Positions 1-6,542 are shown, numbered from the stretch's first letter. The stretch is 8,310 nucleotides of DNA from Actinomycetota bacterium (GCA_013821525.1 JACDGR010000135.1:1-8310); one strand, 5' to 3'. Made by a program: numbers and translations. Notes: generated by a model from the letters alone, not told the origin.

Positions 1-1
1 G

Positions 2-250
2 ATCCTGCCGCCGATCGACGTCTCGAAGGGCACCGCCGTGCAAGCGCTCCTCGAGCAGACGGGCCTGCGTCGCGCGCTCTATGCAGGCGACGACACCACC
101 GACCTGGACGGGTTTGCGGCGCTCGACGGGCTCGAGGTCGGAGTCCGAGTCGCCGTCGTCTCACACGAGAGCCCGGGCGAGCTCGCGGCGCGCGCCGACG
201 TGGCGGTCGAATCGACCGACGCGTTCTTCGAGCTGCTGCGCGGCCTATAG
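2..250 (+). CDS. otsB: Trehalose-6-phosphate phosphatase, C-terminal fragment (5' end outside window)
   Basis: The reading frame is open from base 2 and ends at TAG 248-250, giving about 82 C-terminal residues. OtsB removes phosphate from trehalose 6-phosphate in the cytosol, the second step of the OtsAB trehalose pathway. The visible part has an SKGTAV stretch, which supplies the Lys-Gly of HAD motif III. About 20 residues later comes YAGDDTTDLDGF, the HAD motif IV with the acidic GDDTTD cluster that is characteristic of this phosphatase family and binds Mg2+. The tail (a beta strand, then a short helix ending FFELLRGL) matches a normal OtsB C-terminus, so the gene looks intact here. The first part of the gene, with the nucleophile motif I and the cap domain, lies outside the window, so a fusion to OtsA cannot be excluded. 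It converges on the LytTR regulator gene across a 52-base gap. Confidence 0.9.
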   Translation: MLPPIDVSKGTAVQALLEQTGLRRALYAGDDTTDLDGFAALDGLEVGVRVAVVSHESPGELAARADVAVESTDAFFELLRGL

Positions 251-254
251 AGGT

Positions 255-295
255 TTGATGTGGAACTGCGTGCCTGCGCGCGCGTCTCACATCAA
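255..295. terminator. Hairpin in the convergent gap, candidate bidirectional terminator
   Basis: A perfect 8-base inverted repeat (TTGATGTG at 255-262 and CACATCAA at 288-295) encloses a second GC-rich stem (268-273 with 278-283, one G-T pair, loop CTGC). The structure fits inside the 52 bases between the otsB stop (250) and the LytTR gene stop (303). That placement is as expected for a terminator shared by two convergent genes. There is no T-run on either side, so it is not a classical intrinsic terminator. Confidence 0.5.
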
Positions 296-302
296 GCCGC
301 TA

Positions 303-1010
303 CTAGAGCCCGAGTCGCTCTCGCAGCAGCCGCGCCTGTCTGCGAGCGACATCGAGCTCGGTCTGCGTGGCGTCGGCGAGCTGCAACCGGATGCGGTCGG
401 GGCCTGCGCGACGGACGCCTGCGACCTTCGCGAGATTGACGAGATGCGAGCGGTGGATGCGCGAGAAGCGCGGCCCGAGACGCTGCTCGAGCTCGCCGAG
501 TGAAGACGTGCACAGGTACGAGCGGTCGTAGGTGTGCACGCGGCTGTAGTCGCCGTCTGCCTGCACGTAGTGCACCTGGTCGAAGTCGAGCAGCTCCGTC
601 CGGCTCCCCGAGACGACGGGGATCTTCTCGACCGGCGTCACGTCTTCGGTCGTCCGTTCGCGCAGCCGCTCGACGACGCGCGCCAACCGCTCTGGATCAA
701 CCGGCTTCAGCAGATAGTCGAACGCCTCGAGGGCGAACGCTTCGACGGCGTAATGCGCGTGGGCGGTCACGAAGACGACTGCCGGCGGCTCCCGGCGCTC
801 TTGCACGAGCGGGGCCGCCTCGACGCCTGTCAGACCCGGCATCTCGATGTCGAGGAAGACGACGTCGTAGCGCAAGTCGCGCGCGAGCTCGATCGCCTCG
901 GCCGCGCTCGCCGCCTCGCCGACCACCGCCACGTCGGCGTGCTCGGCGAGCAGGAAGCGCAGCTCGGAGCGCGCGGGCGTCTCGTCGTCGACGAGCAACG
1001 CCTTGATCAC
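303..1010 (-). CDS. LytTR-family response regulator (LytR/AlgR type)
   Basis: The 235-residue protein has a receiver domain (about 1-118) and a LytTR DNA-binding domain (about 130-232), the normal size and order for this family. In the receiver, D8/D9 form the acidic pocket, D54 in FLDIEMPG is the phosphate acceptor, T82 is the switch residue and K102 in LLKP is the conserved lysine. The LytTR domain carries the signatures YVQADGDYSRVHT (148-160) and FSRIHRSHLVN (182-192). It should bind DNA as a dimer when phosphorylated and regulate transcription; the target genes are not evident. The GTG start (1008-1010) is embedded in the stop of the upstream kinase (GTGA, four shared bases). A GAGGTG ribosome site sits 8 bases upstream, inside the kinase gene, so translation of the two is probably coupled. 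I saw no obvious tandem LytTR-type binding repeats in this GC-rich window. Confidence 0.95.
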   Translation of the reverse strand: MIKALLVDDETPARSELRFLLAEHADVAVVGEAASAAEAIELARDLRYDVVFLDIEMPGLTGVEAAPLVQERREPPAVVFVTAHAHYAVEAFALEAFDYLLKPVDPERLARVVERLRERTTEDVTPVEKIPVVSGSRTELLDFDQVHYVQADGDYSRVHTYDRSYLCTSSLGELEQRLGPRFSRIHRSHLVNLAKVAGVRRAGPDRIRLQLADATQTELDVARRQARLLRERLGL

Positions 1011-2068
1011 GAGAGCGGCACCTCGAGCCGGACGACGGTTCCGAACGGGAACGAGCGAAGGCGAACGTGCTCACCGTAGTGCGCCTGCAACCGACCGTTG
1101 ACGTTCGCGAGGCCGAGGCCGGTGCCCTCCCCGACCCCCGACTCGAGCACGCGCTCGATCGCCTCGCGGGCGATGCCGCGACCGTCGTCGCGTACGGTCA
1201 CACGGAGCTTGCCGCGGCGAACACGCGCACGCACGAGCAGGTGCAGCGGGCGATCCGTCTTGCCGTGCTTGATCGCATTCTCGACGAGCGGCTGCACGAG
1301 CAGCGGCGGCAGCCGGACGCCGAGGGCGTCCGGTGCGGCATCGATCTTCACTCCGAGGCCCTCGCCGAAGCGCGCCTGCTCGAGCTCGAGATAGCTACGC
1401 ACATGTCGCAGCTCCTCCTCGAGCGTGATGAACTCGCCCGGCCGGGCGAGCCTGCTGCGCAGGTGATCGGCGAACGCGAGCACGAGCTTGCGCGCGCGTT
1501 CGGGTTCCGTGCGGATGAACGCGGCGATCGTGTTCAACGCGTTGAAGACGAAGTGGGGCTCCATCTGCGCCTGCAACGCCGTCGTCGTCGCAGCGGCCAG
1601 CTCTGACAGCTGCAGCTGCGCCGAAAGCTGCTTTGCGAGCAGCTCGAGCGTCTCGACGGCGCCTTCGTCGAGCGGTGACCCGGCGGTCGCGAACGCAGCG
1701 ACTGCACCGGCCGCGCCGTCGCGCATCTGCAACGGCACAACGGCGACTGCGCCCAAAGGGCAGGCCGGATGCGTGCATTCGGTGCGAATGCCGAGCGGCG
1801 CGAGCAAGGGTGCGCCCCGTGCGATCGCCTCATAGACAGGCCGAATCGGTCTGTCGCCGGCGGCATGGTGATCGGCACCGGCTCCGACGAACGCGAGCAC
1901 GCGCTGCGTATCCGTGACCGCAACCGCGCCGTATCCGAGCTTCTCGAACAGCTCGTACGCGACCGTTCGAGCGGCGCTCTCCGTCAACCCACGCCGCAGC
2001 TCGGGCAGCGTCGCCTCGAGCAGCTCGAGCGCCGGAGCCTGACGCCTCGGCCTGCGCACGCGGGGCAT
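1007..2068 (-). CDS. Soluble LytS/YehU-type sensor histidine kinase with GAF-like input domain
   Basis: A 353-residue cytosolic kinase. Residues about 30-155 form a GAF-like sensory domain. Residues about 160-240 are the His_kinase domain of the LytS group, with PHFVFNALN (171-179) and phospho-acceptor H172. The rest is the ATP-binding domain: N-box LVENAIKHG (261-269, N264), DDGRG (294-298) and GTGLGLANVNGRL (315-327). Unlike LytS proper there is no multi-pass membrane region, so the signal should be intracellular. The GAF-like part carries C98-T-H-P-A-C103-P-L, a close Cys/His cluster that could bind a metal or sense redox state (inference). The partner is the response regulator directly downstream (GTGA overlap). 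The ATG at 2066-2068 has no good ribosome site. A weak -10-like CACAAT (2076-2081) ends 7 bases before the ATG, compatible with a leaderless message, but no matching -35 is seen. V4 (GTG) is an alternative start. Confidence 0.93.
   Translation of the reverse strand: MPRVRRPRRQAPALELLEATLPELRRGLTESAARTVAYELFEKLGYGAVAVTDTQRVLAFVGAGADHHAAGDRPIRPVYEAIARGAPLLAPLGIRTECTHPACPLGAVAVVPLQMRDGAAGAVAAFATAGSPLDEGAVETLELLAKQLSAQLQLSELAAATTTALQAQMEPHFVFNALNTIAAFIRTEPERARKLVLAFADHLRSRLARPGEFITLEEELRHVRSYLELEQARFGEGLGVKIDAAPDALGVRLPPLLVQPLVENAIKHGKTDRPLHLLVRARVRRGKLRVTVRDDGRGIAREAIERVLESGVGEGTGLGLANVNGRLQAHYGEHVRLRSFPFGTVVRLEVPLS
1019..1024 (-). promoter_or_regulatory. Ribosome binding site of the response regulator gene
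   Basis: The minus strand reads GAGGTG here, 8 bases before the GTG start at 1010. It lies inside the 3' end of the kinase gene and supports both the GTG start and translational coupling. Confidence 0.5.
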
Positions 2069-2087
2069 AGGGCGGATTGTGCACGTC

Positions 2088-2128
2088 GCTCACCAGCCCC
2101 ATCGGCCCGACACGGGCTCGGAGTGAGC
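2088..2128 (-). terminator. Hairpin directly after the HAD gene stop, candidate terminator
   Basis: Two nested inverted repeats, GCTCAC/GTGAGC (2088-2093 with 2123-2128) and AGCCC/GGGCT (2095-2099 with 2114-2118), form a stem-loop. It begins at the base after the HAD stop codon (2129-2131) and ends 19 bases before the kinase start. This suggests that the polX-decarboxylase-HAD transcript ends here and the kinase is transcribed separately. No T-run follows, so termination efficiency is unknown. Confidence 0.45.
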
Positions 2129-2803
2129 TCAGAGGCGTTCGAGCACGGAGAGAACACCAGGGATCGTCGTCACGCGGGGGCCGGCCCAGTCGGCGATCTC
2201 GGGCCACAGCGGGTCCTCACCCTCGCGCTCGATCAGGATCGCCTCCATGCCGACACGGCGCGCGCCCGCAAGCTCGTCGTTCGCACCGTCGCCGACGAAG
2301 ACGGCCTCGTGCGGCTCGACGTCGAGCAGCTCGCAACAGTGCAGATAGATCCGCGGGTCCGGCTTCGACAGTCCGACCTGGGACGAGAAGACCTCCGCGT
2401 CGAAGAGCCCCGCGAAGTCCGACTCGGGCCAGAGCCGCACGATGTCTTCACTGCAGACGGTGATCAGGCCGACGAGGAAGCCGAGACGCTTCAGCTCGCG
2501 CAGCGTGTCAACAGCACCAGGACGGGGGACGAGCGCCTTGCGGTGATAGGCAAGGCGGATCGCGCAGATCTCGTCCATCAGCCCTTCGCCGACGCCTGCT
2601 TCCGCAAGCGCCATGCGGAGCGGAGCGACGTAGCGGGTCGTCGACGAGTTCCAGCGCTCGACGAAACCGTCCCCCGCAACCGCGCCGACCTGCGCGACCA
2701 TCCGGGCCGCGCCTTCGGGGTCCCAGTCGATCAGGGTCTCCCAGAGATCGAAGACGACCGCGCGGTGCCGCCGCGCCGGCTCATTCTCTACGCCGTCGCG
2801 CAT
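2129..2803 (-). CDS. HAD-superfamily hydrolase, DxW variant of motif I
   Basis: A 224-residue haloacid-dehalogenase-fold hydrolase. Motif I is VVFDLWETL with nucleophile D19. Motif II is LITVCS (T115), motif III is SKPDPRIY (K147) and motif IV is VGDGANDELAGA (D172, D176). Residues about 30-95 form a helical C1-type cap. The usual +2 Asp that serves as general acid in HAD phosphatases is W21 here. Related HADs annotated only as hydrolases share such DxW/DxF motifs, and dehalogenases have DxY, so the substrate cannot be named. The ATG at 2801-2803 has GGGAGG 10 bases upstream. The frame stays open further upstream to 3034, but that part lies inside the decarboxylase gene and shows no HAD homology, so the short start is preferred. 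It overlaps the decarboxylase end by 16 bases, indicating cotranscription. Confidence 0.88.
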   Translation of the reverse strand: MRDGVENEPARRHRAVVFDLWETLIDWDPEGAARMVAQVGAVAGDGFVERWNSSTTRYVAPLRMALAEAGVGEGLMDEICAIRLAYHRKALVPRPGAVDTLRELKRLGFLVGLITVCSEDIVRLWPESDFAGLFDAEVFSSQVGLSKPDPRIYLHCCELLDVEPHEAVFVGDGANDELAGARRVGMEAILIEREGEDPLWPEIADWAGPRVTTIPGVLSVLERL

Positions 2804-4077
2804 CGACGTAGCGCCTCCCAGGTCCGCCGCACATCGGCTTCCGTCGTGCGCTCGTTGCCGATCGCGAGCCGGATCACGTCCTCGCCGCCGAGCCTCGTCG
2901 CTGCGACGAACGCCTCGCCGGTCGCCGTCGTGGCGCGTGCTAGCTCGAAGTTGTCGAGGCCCTCGTGGCGGAAGCACACCGTCGAGAAGGGATGAGGCGC
3001 GGTGACGCGCCACCCCGGTTCCGCGTCGACCCACTCCGCGAACAGCTGCGCCAACCGGACGTGCTCGCGGATCAACTCGCGCAGCCCTTCGGCGCCGTAC
3101 CAGCGCAGCACCGCCCAGAGCTTCAGCGCACGGAACCGCCGGCCGAGCGCGGGGCCGTAGTCCTTCAGGTCGATCGCCGCCTCGGTCGAGGCGAGGTACT
3201 CCGGCACGAGCGCGAACGCGTCATGAAAAGCCTCGGGCCGGCGCGTCCAGAGCGCCGAGCAGTCCATGGGAGTGAACAACCACTTGTGGGGGTTGATCAC
3301 GATCGAGTCCGCCCGGTCGCAACCGTCGAGGCACCAGCGGAGCTCCGGGCACACGGCCGCCGAGCCGGCATAGGCGGCGTCCACGTGCAGCCAGACCTCT
3401 GCCGCGGCGCACCGGTCGGCGAGCTCGGGCACCGGGTCGACCGAGGTCGTTCCGGTCGTTCCGACGGTCGCGACGACCGCGGATGCATCCTCGAGCGGGA
3501 AGTCCGTCTGCATGCGGAACTCGGCATCGACCGGCACCTTGCGAAACTCGAGGCCGACGAGGCGGGCCGCCTTCTCGACGCTGAAGTTCGCCTGCTCCGA
3601 CGCGTAGACGACGCCGCCCGGCTTCAGCTCACGCGCAGCCGCGAGCGCTGCGACCGTCGCGGTCGACGCTGTGTCCTCGATGTGACCGTGCCAGCCGCGC
3701 GGCAGTCCGACGAGCTGCGCGAGCCAGTCCAGCACCGTCACCTCGAGCTCGGTGGCGGCGGGCGAGGCGAGCCAGGTCATGTTGTTCACGTTCAGCGCAG
3801 CGATCAGGAGCTCGGCCAGGATCCCGGGCTCCGACCCGGTGTTCGCGAACCAGGCAAAGAAGCGCGGATGGTTCCAGTGGGTCAGGCCCGGCACGATCAG
3901 CTCGTCCAGGTCGCGCAGCAGCGCCTCGAACGGCTCCGCTTGCTCGGGAGCGGAGACCGGCAGCCGTGCGCGGATCGCGCCGGGCTCGACGGTGGTGGCG
4001 ACGGGCAGATCACCCACACCGGCGAGGTACCGCTCGACCCAGTCGGTCGCGCGCTGCAGGTCGTCGTGAAACGTCAA
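2788..4077 (-). CDS. Group II PLP-dependent decarboxylase (aromatic amino acid decarboxylase family) with His-to-Asn change
   Basis: A 429-residue cytosolic fold-type I PLP enzyme that lines up nearly end to end with animal DOPA decarboxylase but is shorter. Visible signatures are LTHWNHPRFFAW (65-76), SPAATELE (105-112), DTASTATVAALAAAR (135-149), ATVGTTGTT (203-211), HVDAAYAGSA (231-240; D233 pairs with the PLP ring nitrogen), NPHKW (262-266; K265 is the PLP lysine) and LGRRFRALKLW (311-321). The mobile-loop tyrosine is retained (Y294 in VPEYLAS). At the residue that stacks on PLP, normally His (SDQAHSSVE in human DOPA decarboxylase, H192), this protein has N164 (SEQANFSVE). The family decarboxylates aromatic or related L-amino acids; Asn here may redirect it to aldehyde formation (see findings). 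The substrate is not identifiable: the pocket positions also differ (W76, A78, N79). The start is TTG with GGAG 5 bases upstream, 9 bases after the polX stop. Confidence 0.92.
   Translation of the reverse strand: MTFHDDLQRATDWVERYLAGVGDLPVATTVEPGAIRARLPVSAPEQAEPFEALLRDLDELIVPGLTHWNHPRFFAWFANTGSEPGILAELLIAALNVNNMTWLASPAATELEVTVLDWLAQLVGLPRGWHGHIEDTASTATVAALAAARELKPGGVVYASEQANFSVEKAARLVGLEFRKVPVDAEFRMQTDFPLEDASAVVATVGTTGTTSVDPVPELADRCAAAEVWLHVDAAYAGSAAVCPELRWCLDGCDRADSIVINPHKWLFTPMDCSALWTRRPEAFHDAFALVPEYLASTEAAIDLKDYGPALGRRFRALKLWAVLRWYGAEGLRELIREHVRLAQLFAEWVDAEPGWRVTAPHPFSTVCFRHEGLDNFELARATTATGEAFVAATRLGGEDVIRLAIGNERTTEADVRRTWEALRRCATA
2814..2819 (-). promoter_or_regulatory. Ribosome binding site deciding the HAD gene start
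   Basis: The minus strand reads GGGAGG 10 bases before the ATG at 2803, within the last codons of the decarboxylase gene. It selects this ATG over the longer open frame. Confidence 0.5.
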
Positions 4078-4082
4078 CGTGA

Positions 4083-4086
4083 CTCC
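4083..4086 (-). promoter_or_regulatory. Ribosome binding site supporting a TTG start
   Basis: On the minus strand the polX stop TAG is immediately followed by GGAG, then five bases (TCACG), then TTG at 4077-4075. The spacing fits a working Shine-Dalgarno, and no ATG or GTG is better placed at the conserved N-terminus. Confidence 0.6.
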
Positions 4087-5826
4087 CTACGCCCGCTGCT
4101 TCTGCAGCTTCTGTATCTGCTTCCACGTGCGCGTGTTCAGCACGTCGTCCTTCGTCAGCCACGCACGACGCGCCTGACCGACACCGAGCTCGACGTAGTC
4201 GAGTGCTCCGATCTGATGACCGTCGGAGTCGATCACTACCTTGACGCCCGCCTCACGCGCCGCGCGCGCGTTCACGTCCGAGAGATCGAGCCGGTCGGGC
4301 TGCGAGTTGAGCTCGAGGAACGTCCCCGTCTCGGCAGCCTTCGCGATCACGCGCTCGACGTCGACCGGCGCCGGCGGACGCTTCCCGATCCGGCGATTCG
4401 TCAGATGGCCGACGCAGTCGACGTAGGGGCTCTCCATCGCTGCGAGCACACGCTCGGTCGCGTCATGGTCGAAGCGCGAATGAACCGAGGCGACGACCCA
4501 GTCGCGCGACGCGAGGTCCTCGTCCGAGACGTCGAGCGTCCCATCGGGGCGCACGTTCACCTCGATGCCCTTGAGAATCTGCAGCGGCCGCACGAGCTCC
4601 TGCAACGCGTCGATCTGCTCCGACTGCTGCTTGAGCAAGTCACCGCGCAGACGCTGCGAGTGATCGCAGATTGCGTAGTAGGCGTACCCCCGCGCCTTGG
4701 CGGCGGCGAGCATGTCCTCGAGCGAGTCCTTCCCGTCCGACCATGTCGTGTGCGTATGCAGGTCGCCGCGCAGATCCGCGAGCTCCACGAGGTCGGGCAG
4801 CTCACCGCGTTTCTTCGCGTCGAGACGCGCCGCCGCCAGCTCGCCACCGTTCTCGCGCAGCTCCGGTGCGATCCACCTGTAGCCGAGGAAGCGGTAGACC
4901 TCCTCCTCGGTCGCGAACGAGTGCTCCTCCCCGGTCTCGACGATCGTGACCGAGTATTCGGAGACGGAGAAGCCGCGGCGCACCGCGTCCTCGCGGAGCG
5001 CGACGTTGTGATCCTTGGAGCCAGTGAAGTGCTGCAGGAGGTTGCCGTAGCTCTCGGGTGGGACGACGCGCAGATCGAACCGCAGCCCGTCGTGAGAGAC
5101 CACCGTCGCCTTCGTCGAGCCCCTGGCCGCGACGTCCACCACCCAGCGAAGGGCGCAGAAGTAGTCGACGAGCGCCTTCGGGTCGGTGGCCGTCGCGATG
5201 ATGTCGAGGTCGCGCACCGTCTCCCGCATCCGGCGGGCGGAGCCCGCGAGCGACACCTCCACGGACGCCGGGTGCTCGCGCAGCACCTCGACGACCGCGC
5301 GGAGCTTCGGCAGCGTGGTGCCGAGGAGCGCTCGCTGCGGACCGGCGGTCGCCTTCGGCTGCGCCAGCGCCGTCAGGATCTTCGCCTCGGTCCCCGCCCC
5401 GATCCCCGCGTGCCCGCGGAGCTGCTCCGCCTCGGCGGCTGCCTGCAGCGCGGCGACGGTCGTGATCCCCAGCTCCTGCCAGATCCTGCGAGCCGTCTTG
5501 GGACCGAGCCCGGGCAGACGCATGAACGTCGCAACCTCGGCGGGCACCACGAGCTTGCGCTTGGTCAGCGCATGGATCTCACCGTCCTCGACGATCTCGA
5601 CGATCTTCGCCTCGATCGTCTTGCCGATGTCCTGCAGCTTCACGGCCTTTCCGTCCAGCGCGAGTTGGGCGACGGACGTCGGCGTCTCGCGGATGCGGGC
5701 GGCGGCACGCCGGTAGGCGCTGATCCGGAAGCCGTCCGAGCCCTCGAGCTCCATCAGGTCTGCGAGGAGGTCGAATTGCTCCGCGAGTTGGTCGTTCCGC
5801 GCGAGTTCCGCCACGGCAGCGATCAT
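4087..5826 (-). CDS. polX: DNA polymerase X family protein with C-terminal PHP nuclease domain
   Basis: A 579-residue bacterial PolX, usual length. The order is an 8-kDa-like N-terminal domain (ISAYRRAAARI, about 35-46), helix-hairpin-helix LPGLGPKTARRIW (104-116), nucleotidyltransferase core with GSARR (196-200) and catalytic D206-L-D208, third carboxylate D251 in RFDLRV, then a PHP domain from about 350. PHP metal ligands are visible: H357 and H359 in DLHTHTTWSDG, D388-H389, E422 in KGIEV, H449 in ASVHSRF, H474 in VGHLTNR, and D535/H537 in SDGH. Both active sites look intact. The family fills short gaps in base-excision repair, and the PHP domain gives 3'-5' exonuclease or AP-site processing. 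The ATG at 5824-5826 is chosen; an ATG at 5862 would overlap the divergent glycosyltransferase gene, and GTG 5814 is a second option. First gene of the polX-decarboxylase-HAD unit. HLTNR replaces the more usual HPTGR. Confidence 0.95.
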   Translation of the reverse strand: MIAAVAELARNDQLAEQFDLLADLMELEGSDGFRISAYRRAAARIRETPTSVAQLALDGKAVKLQDIGKTIEAKIVEIVEDGEIHALTKRKLVVPAEVATFMRLPGLGPKTARRIWQELGITTVAALQAAAEAEQLRGHAGIGAGTEAKILTALAQPKATAGPQRALLGTTLPKLRAVVEVLREHPASVEVSLAGSARRMRETVRDLDIIATATDPKALVDYFCALRWVVDVAARGSTKATVVSHDGLRFDLRVVPPESYGNLLQHFTGSKDHNVALREDAVRRGFSVSEYSVTIVETGEEHSFATEEEVYRFLGYRWIAPELRENGGELAAARLDAKKRGELPDLVELADLRGDLHTHTTWSDGKDSLEDMLAAAKARGYAYYAICDHSQRLRGDLLKQQSEQIDALQELVRPLQILKGIEVNVRPDGTLDVSDEDLASRDWVVASVHSRFDHDATERVLAAMESPYVDCVGHLTNRRIGKRPPAPVDVERVIAKAAETGTFLELNSQPDRLDLSDVNARAAREAGVKVVIDSDGHQIGALDYVELGVGQARRAWLTKDDVLNTRTWKQIQKLQKQRA

Positions 5827-5836
5827 AGGCGGGCCG

Positions 5837-6541
5837 ATGCGCGCCACCGTCTGCCTCCCCACCTACGACGAGCGGGAAAACCTCCCCCGCATGATCGAAG
5901 CGCTCTCGGGCGTACTCCGCGACGGCGACCGCGTGCTCGTGATCGACGACGCATCGCCTGACGGCACGGGGGAGATCGCCGACGCGCTCGCAGCGGAGCA
6001 CCCGTTCCTCGACGTGCTGCACCGCAAGGGCAAGGAAGGGCTGGGCCGCGCATATATCGCCGGTTTCCACCGCGCTCTCGCCGACGGCGCCGAGCTCGTG
6101 CTCGAGATGGACTGCGACTTCTCGCACGACCCGGCCGACGTCCCTCGCTTGATCGCGGCAGCCGAGCGGGGCGCCGACCTCGTGCTGGGCTCGCGCTATG
6201 TCCCGGGCGGCAAGACGCGGAACTGGGGGCTCATCCGCAAGCTGATCTCGCGCGGCGGCTCCGTCTACACCGCGATCTTCTTGCAGATGGGCGTCAAGGA
6301 CCCGACGGGCGGGTTCAAGTGCTTTCGGCGCGACGTGCTCGAGGAGCTCGACCTGGACGGAATAACACCGCGCGGCTACGCCTTCCAGATCGAGACCACC
6401 TATCGCGTCAAGCAGGCAGGGTGGCGTGTGATCGAGATCCCGATCACGTTCGCCGACCGCGAGGTCGGGCGTTCGAAGATGAGCCGCGCGGTCGTGCTCG
6501 AGGCGATCTGGCGCGTGCCGCTCCTGCGGCTGCGCGGGTAG
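5837..6541 (+). CDS. Family 2 glycosyltransferase, polyprenol-phosphate mannose (DPM1-like) synthase
   Basis: The 234-residue protein is a GT-A catalytic domain only. It starts directly at CLPTYDERENLP (6-17), as do dolichol-phosphate mannosyltransferases, which supports the ATG at 5837. Conserved stretches are VIDDASPDGT (35-44), GLGRAYIAGF (68-77), LEMDCDFSHDP (89-99; D92-x-D94 binds the metal and nucleotide sugar), LGSRYVPGG (117-125), KDPTGGFKCF (154-163), YAFQIE (181-186) and FADREVGRSKMS (205-216). The family moves a hexose, usually mannose from GDP-mannose, to a polyprenyl phosphate on the cytoplasmic face of the membrane, making a lipid donor for cell-envelope or protein glycosylation. 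There is no membrane segment and no fused Lnt domain of the Ppm1 kind. Sugar identity cannot be read from sequence. It is divergent from polX (10-base gap) and followed after one base by trxA. Confidence 0.93.
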   Translation: MRATVCLPTYDERENLPRMIEALSGVLRDGDRVLVIDDASPDGTGEIADALAAEHPFLDVLHRKGKEGLGRAYIAGFHRALADGAELVLEMDCDFSHDPADVPRLIAAAERGADLVLGSRYVPGGKTRNWGLIRKLISRGGSVYTAIFLQMGVKDPTGGFKCFRRDVLEELDLDGITPRGYAFQIETTYRVKQAGWRVIEIPITFADREVGRSKMSRAVVLEAIWRVPLLRLRG

Positions 6542-6542
6542 C

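Noticed and set aside
1769..2995. A 408-codon plus-strand open frame opposite the kinase, HAD and decarboxylase genes
   Set aside because: It spans three well-supported minus-strand genes and has no domain signature or ribosome site; it is a composition artefact.
2804..3034. N-terminal extension of the HAD protein by 77 residues
   Set aside because: It would lie wholly inside the decarboxylase gene, is Arg/Asp-rich low-complexity sequence, and the HAD fold starts normally after the internal ATG with a GGGAGG upstream.
5827..5862. Longer polX start at 5862
   Set aside because: It adds 12 residues without family support and would overlap the start of the divergent glycosyltransferase gene.
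2965..5961. A 998-codon open frame on the plus strand opposite polX and the decarboxylase
   Set aside because: It is antisense to two genes with intact catalytic motifs. Its translation is rich in Arg, His, Asp and Leu with no recognisable domain, as expected for a stop-poor antisense frame in high-GC DNA.
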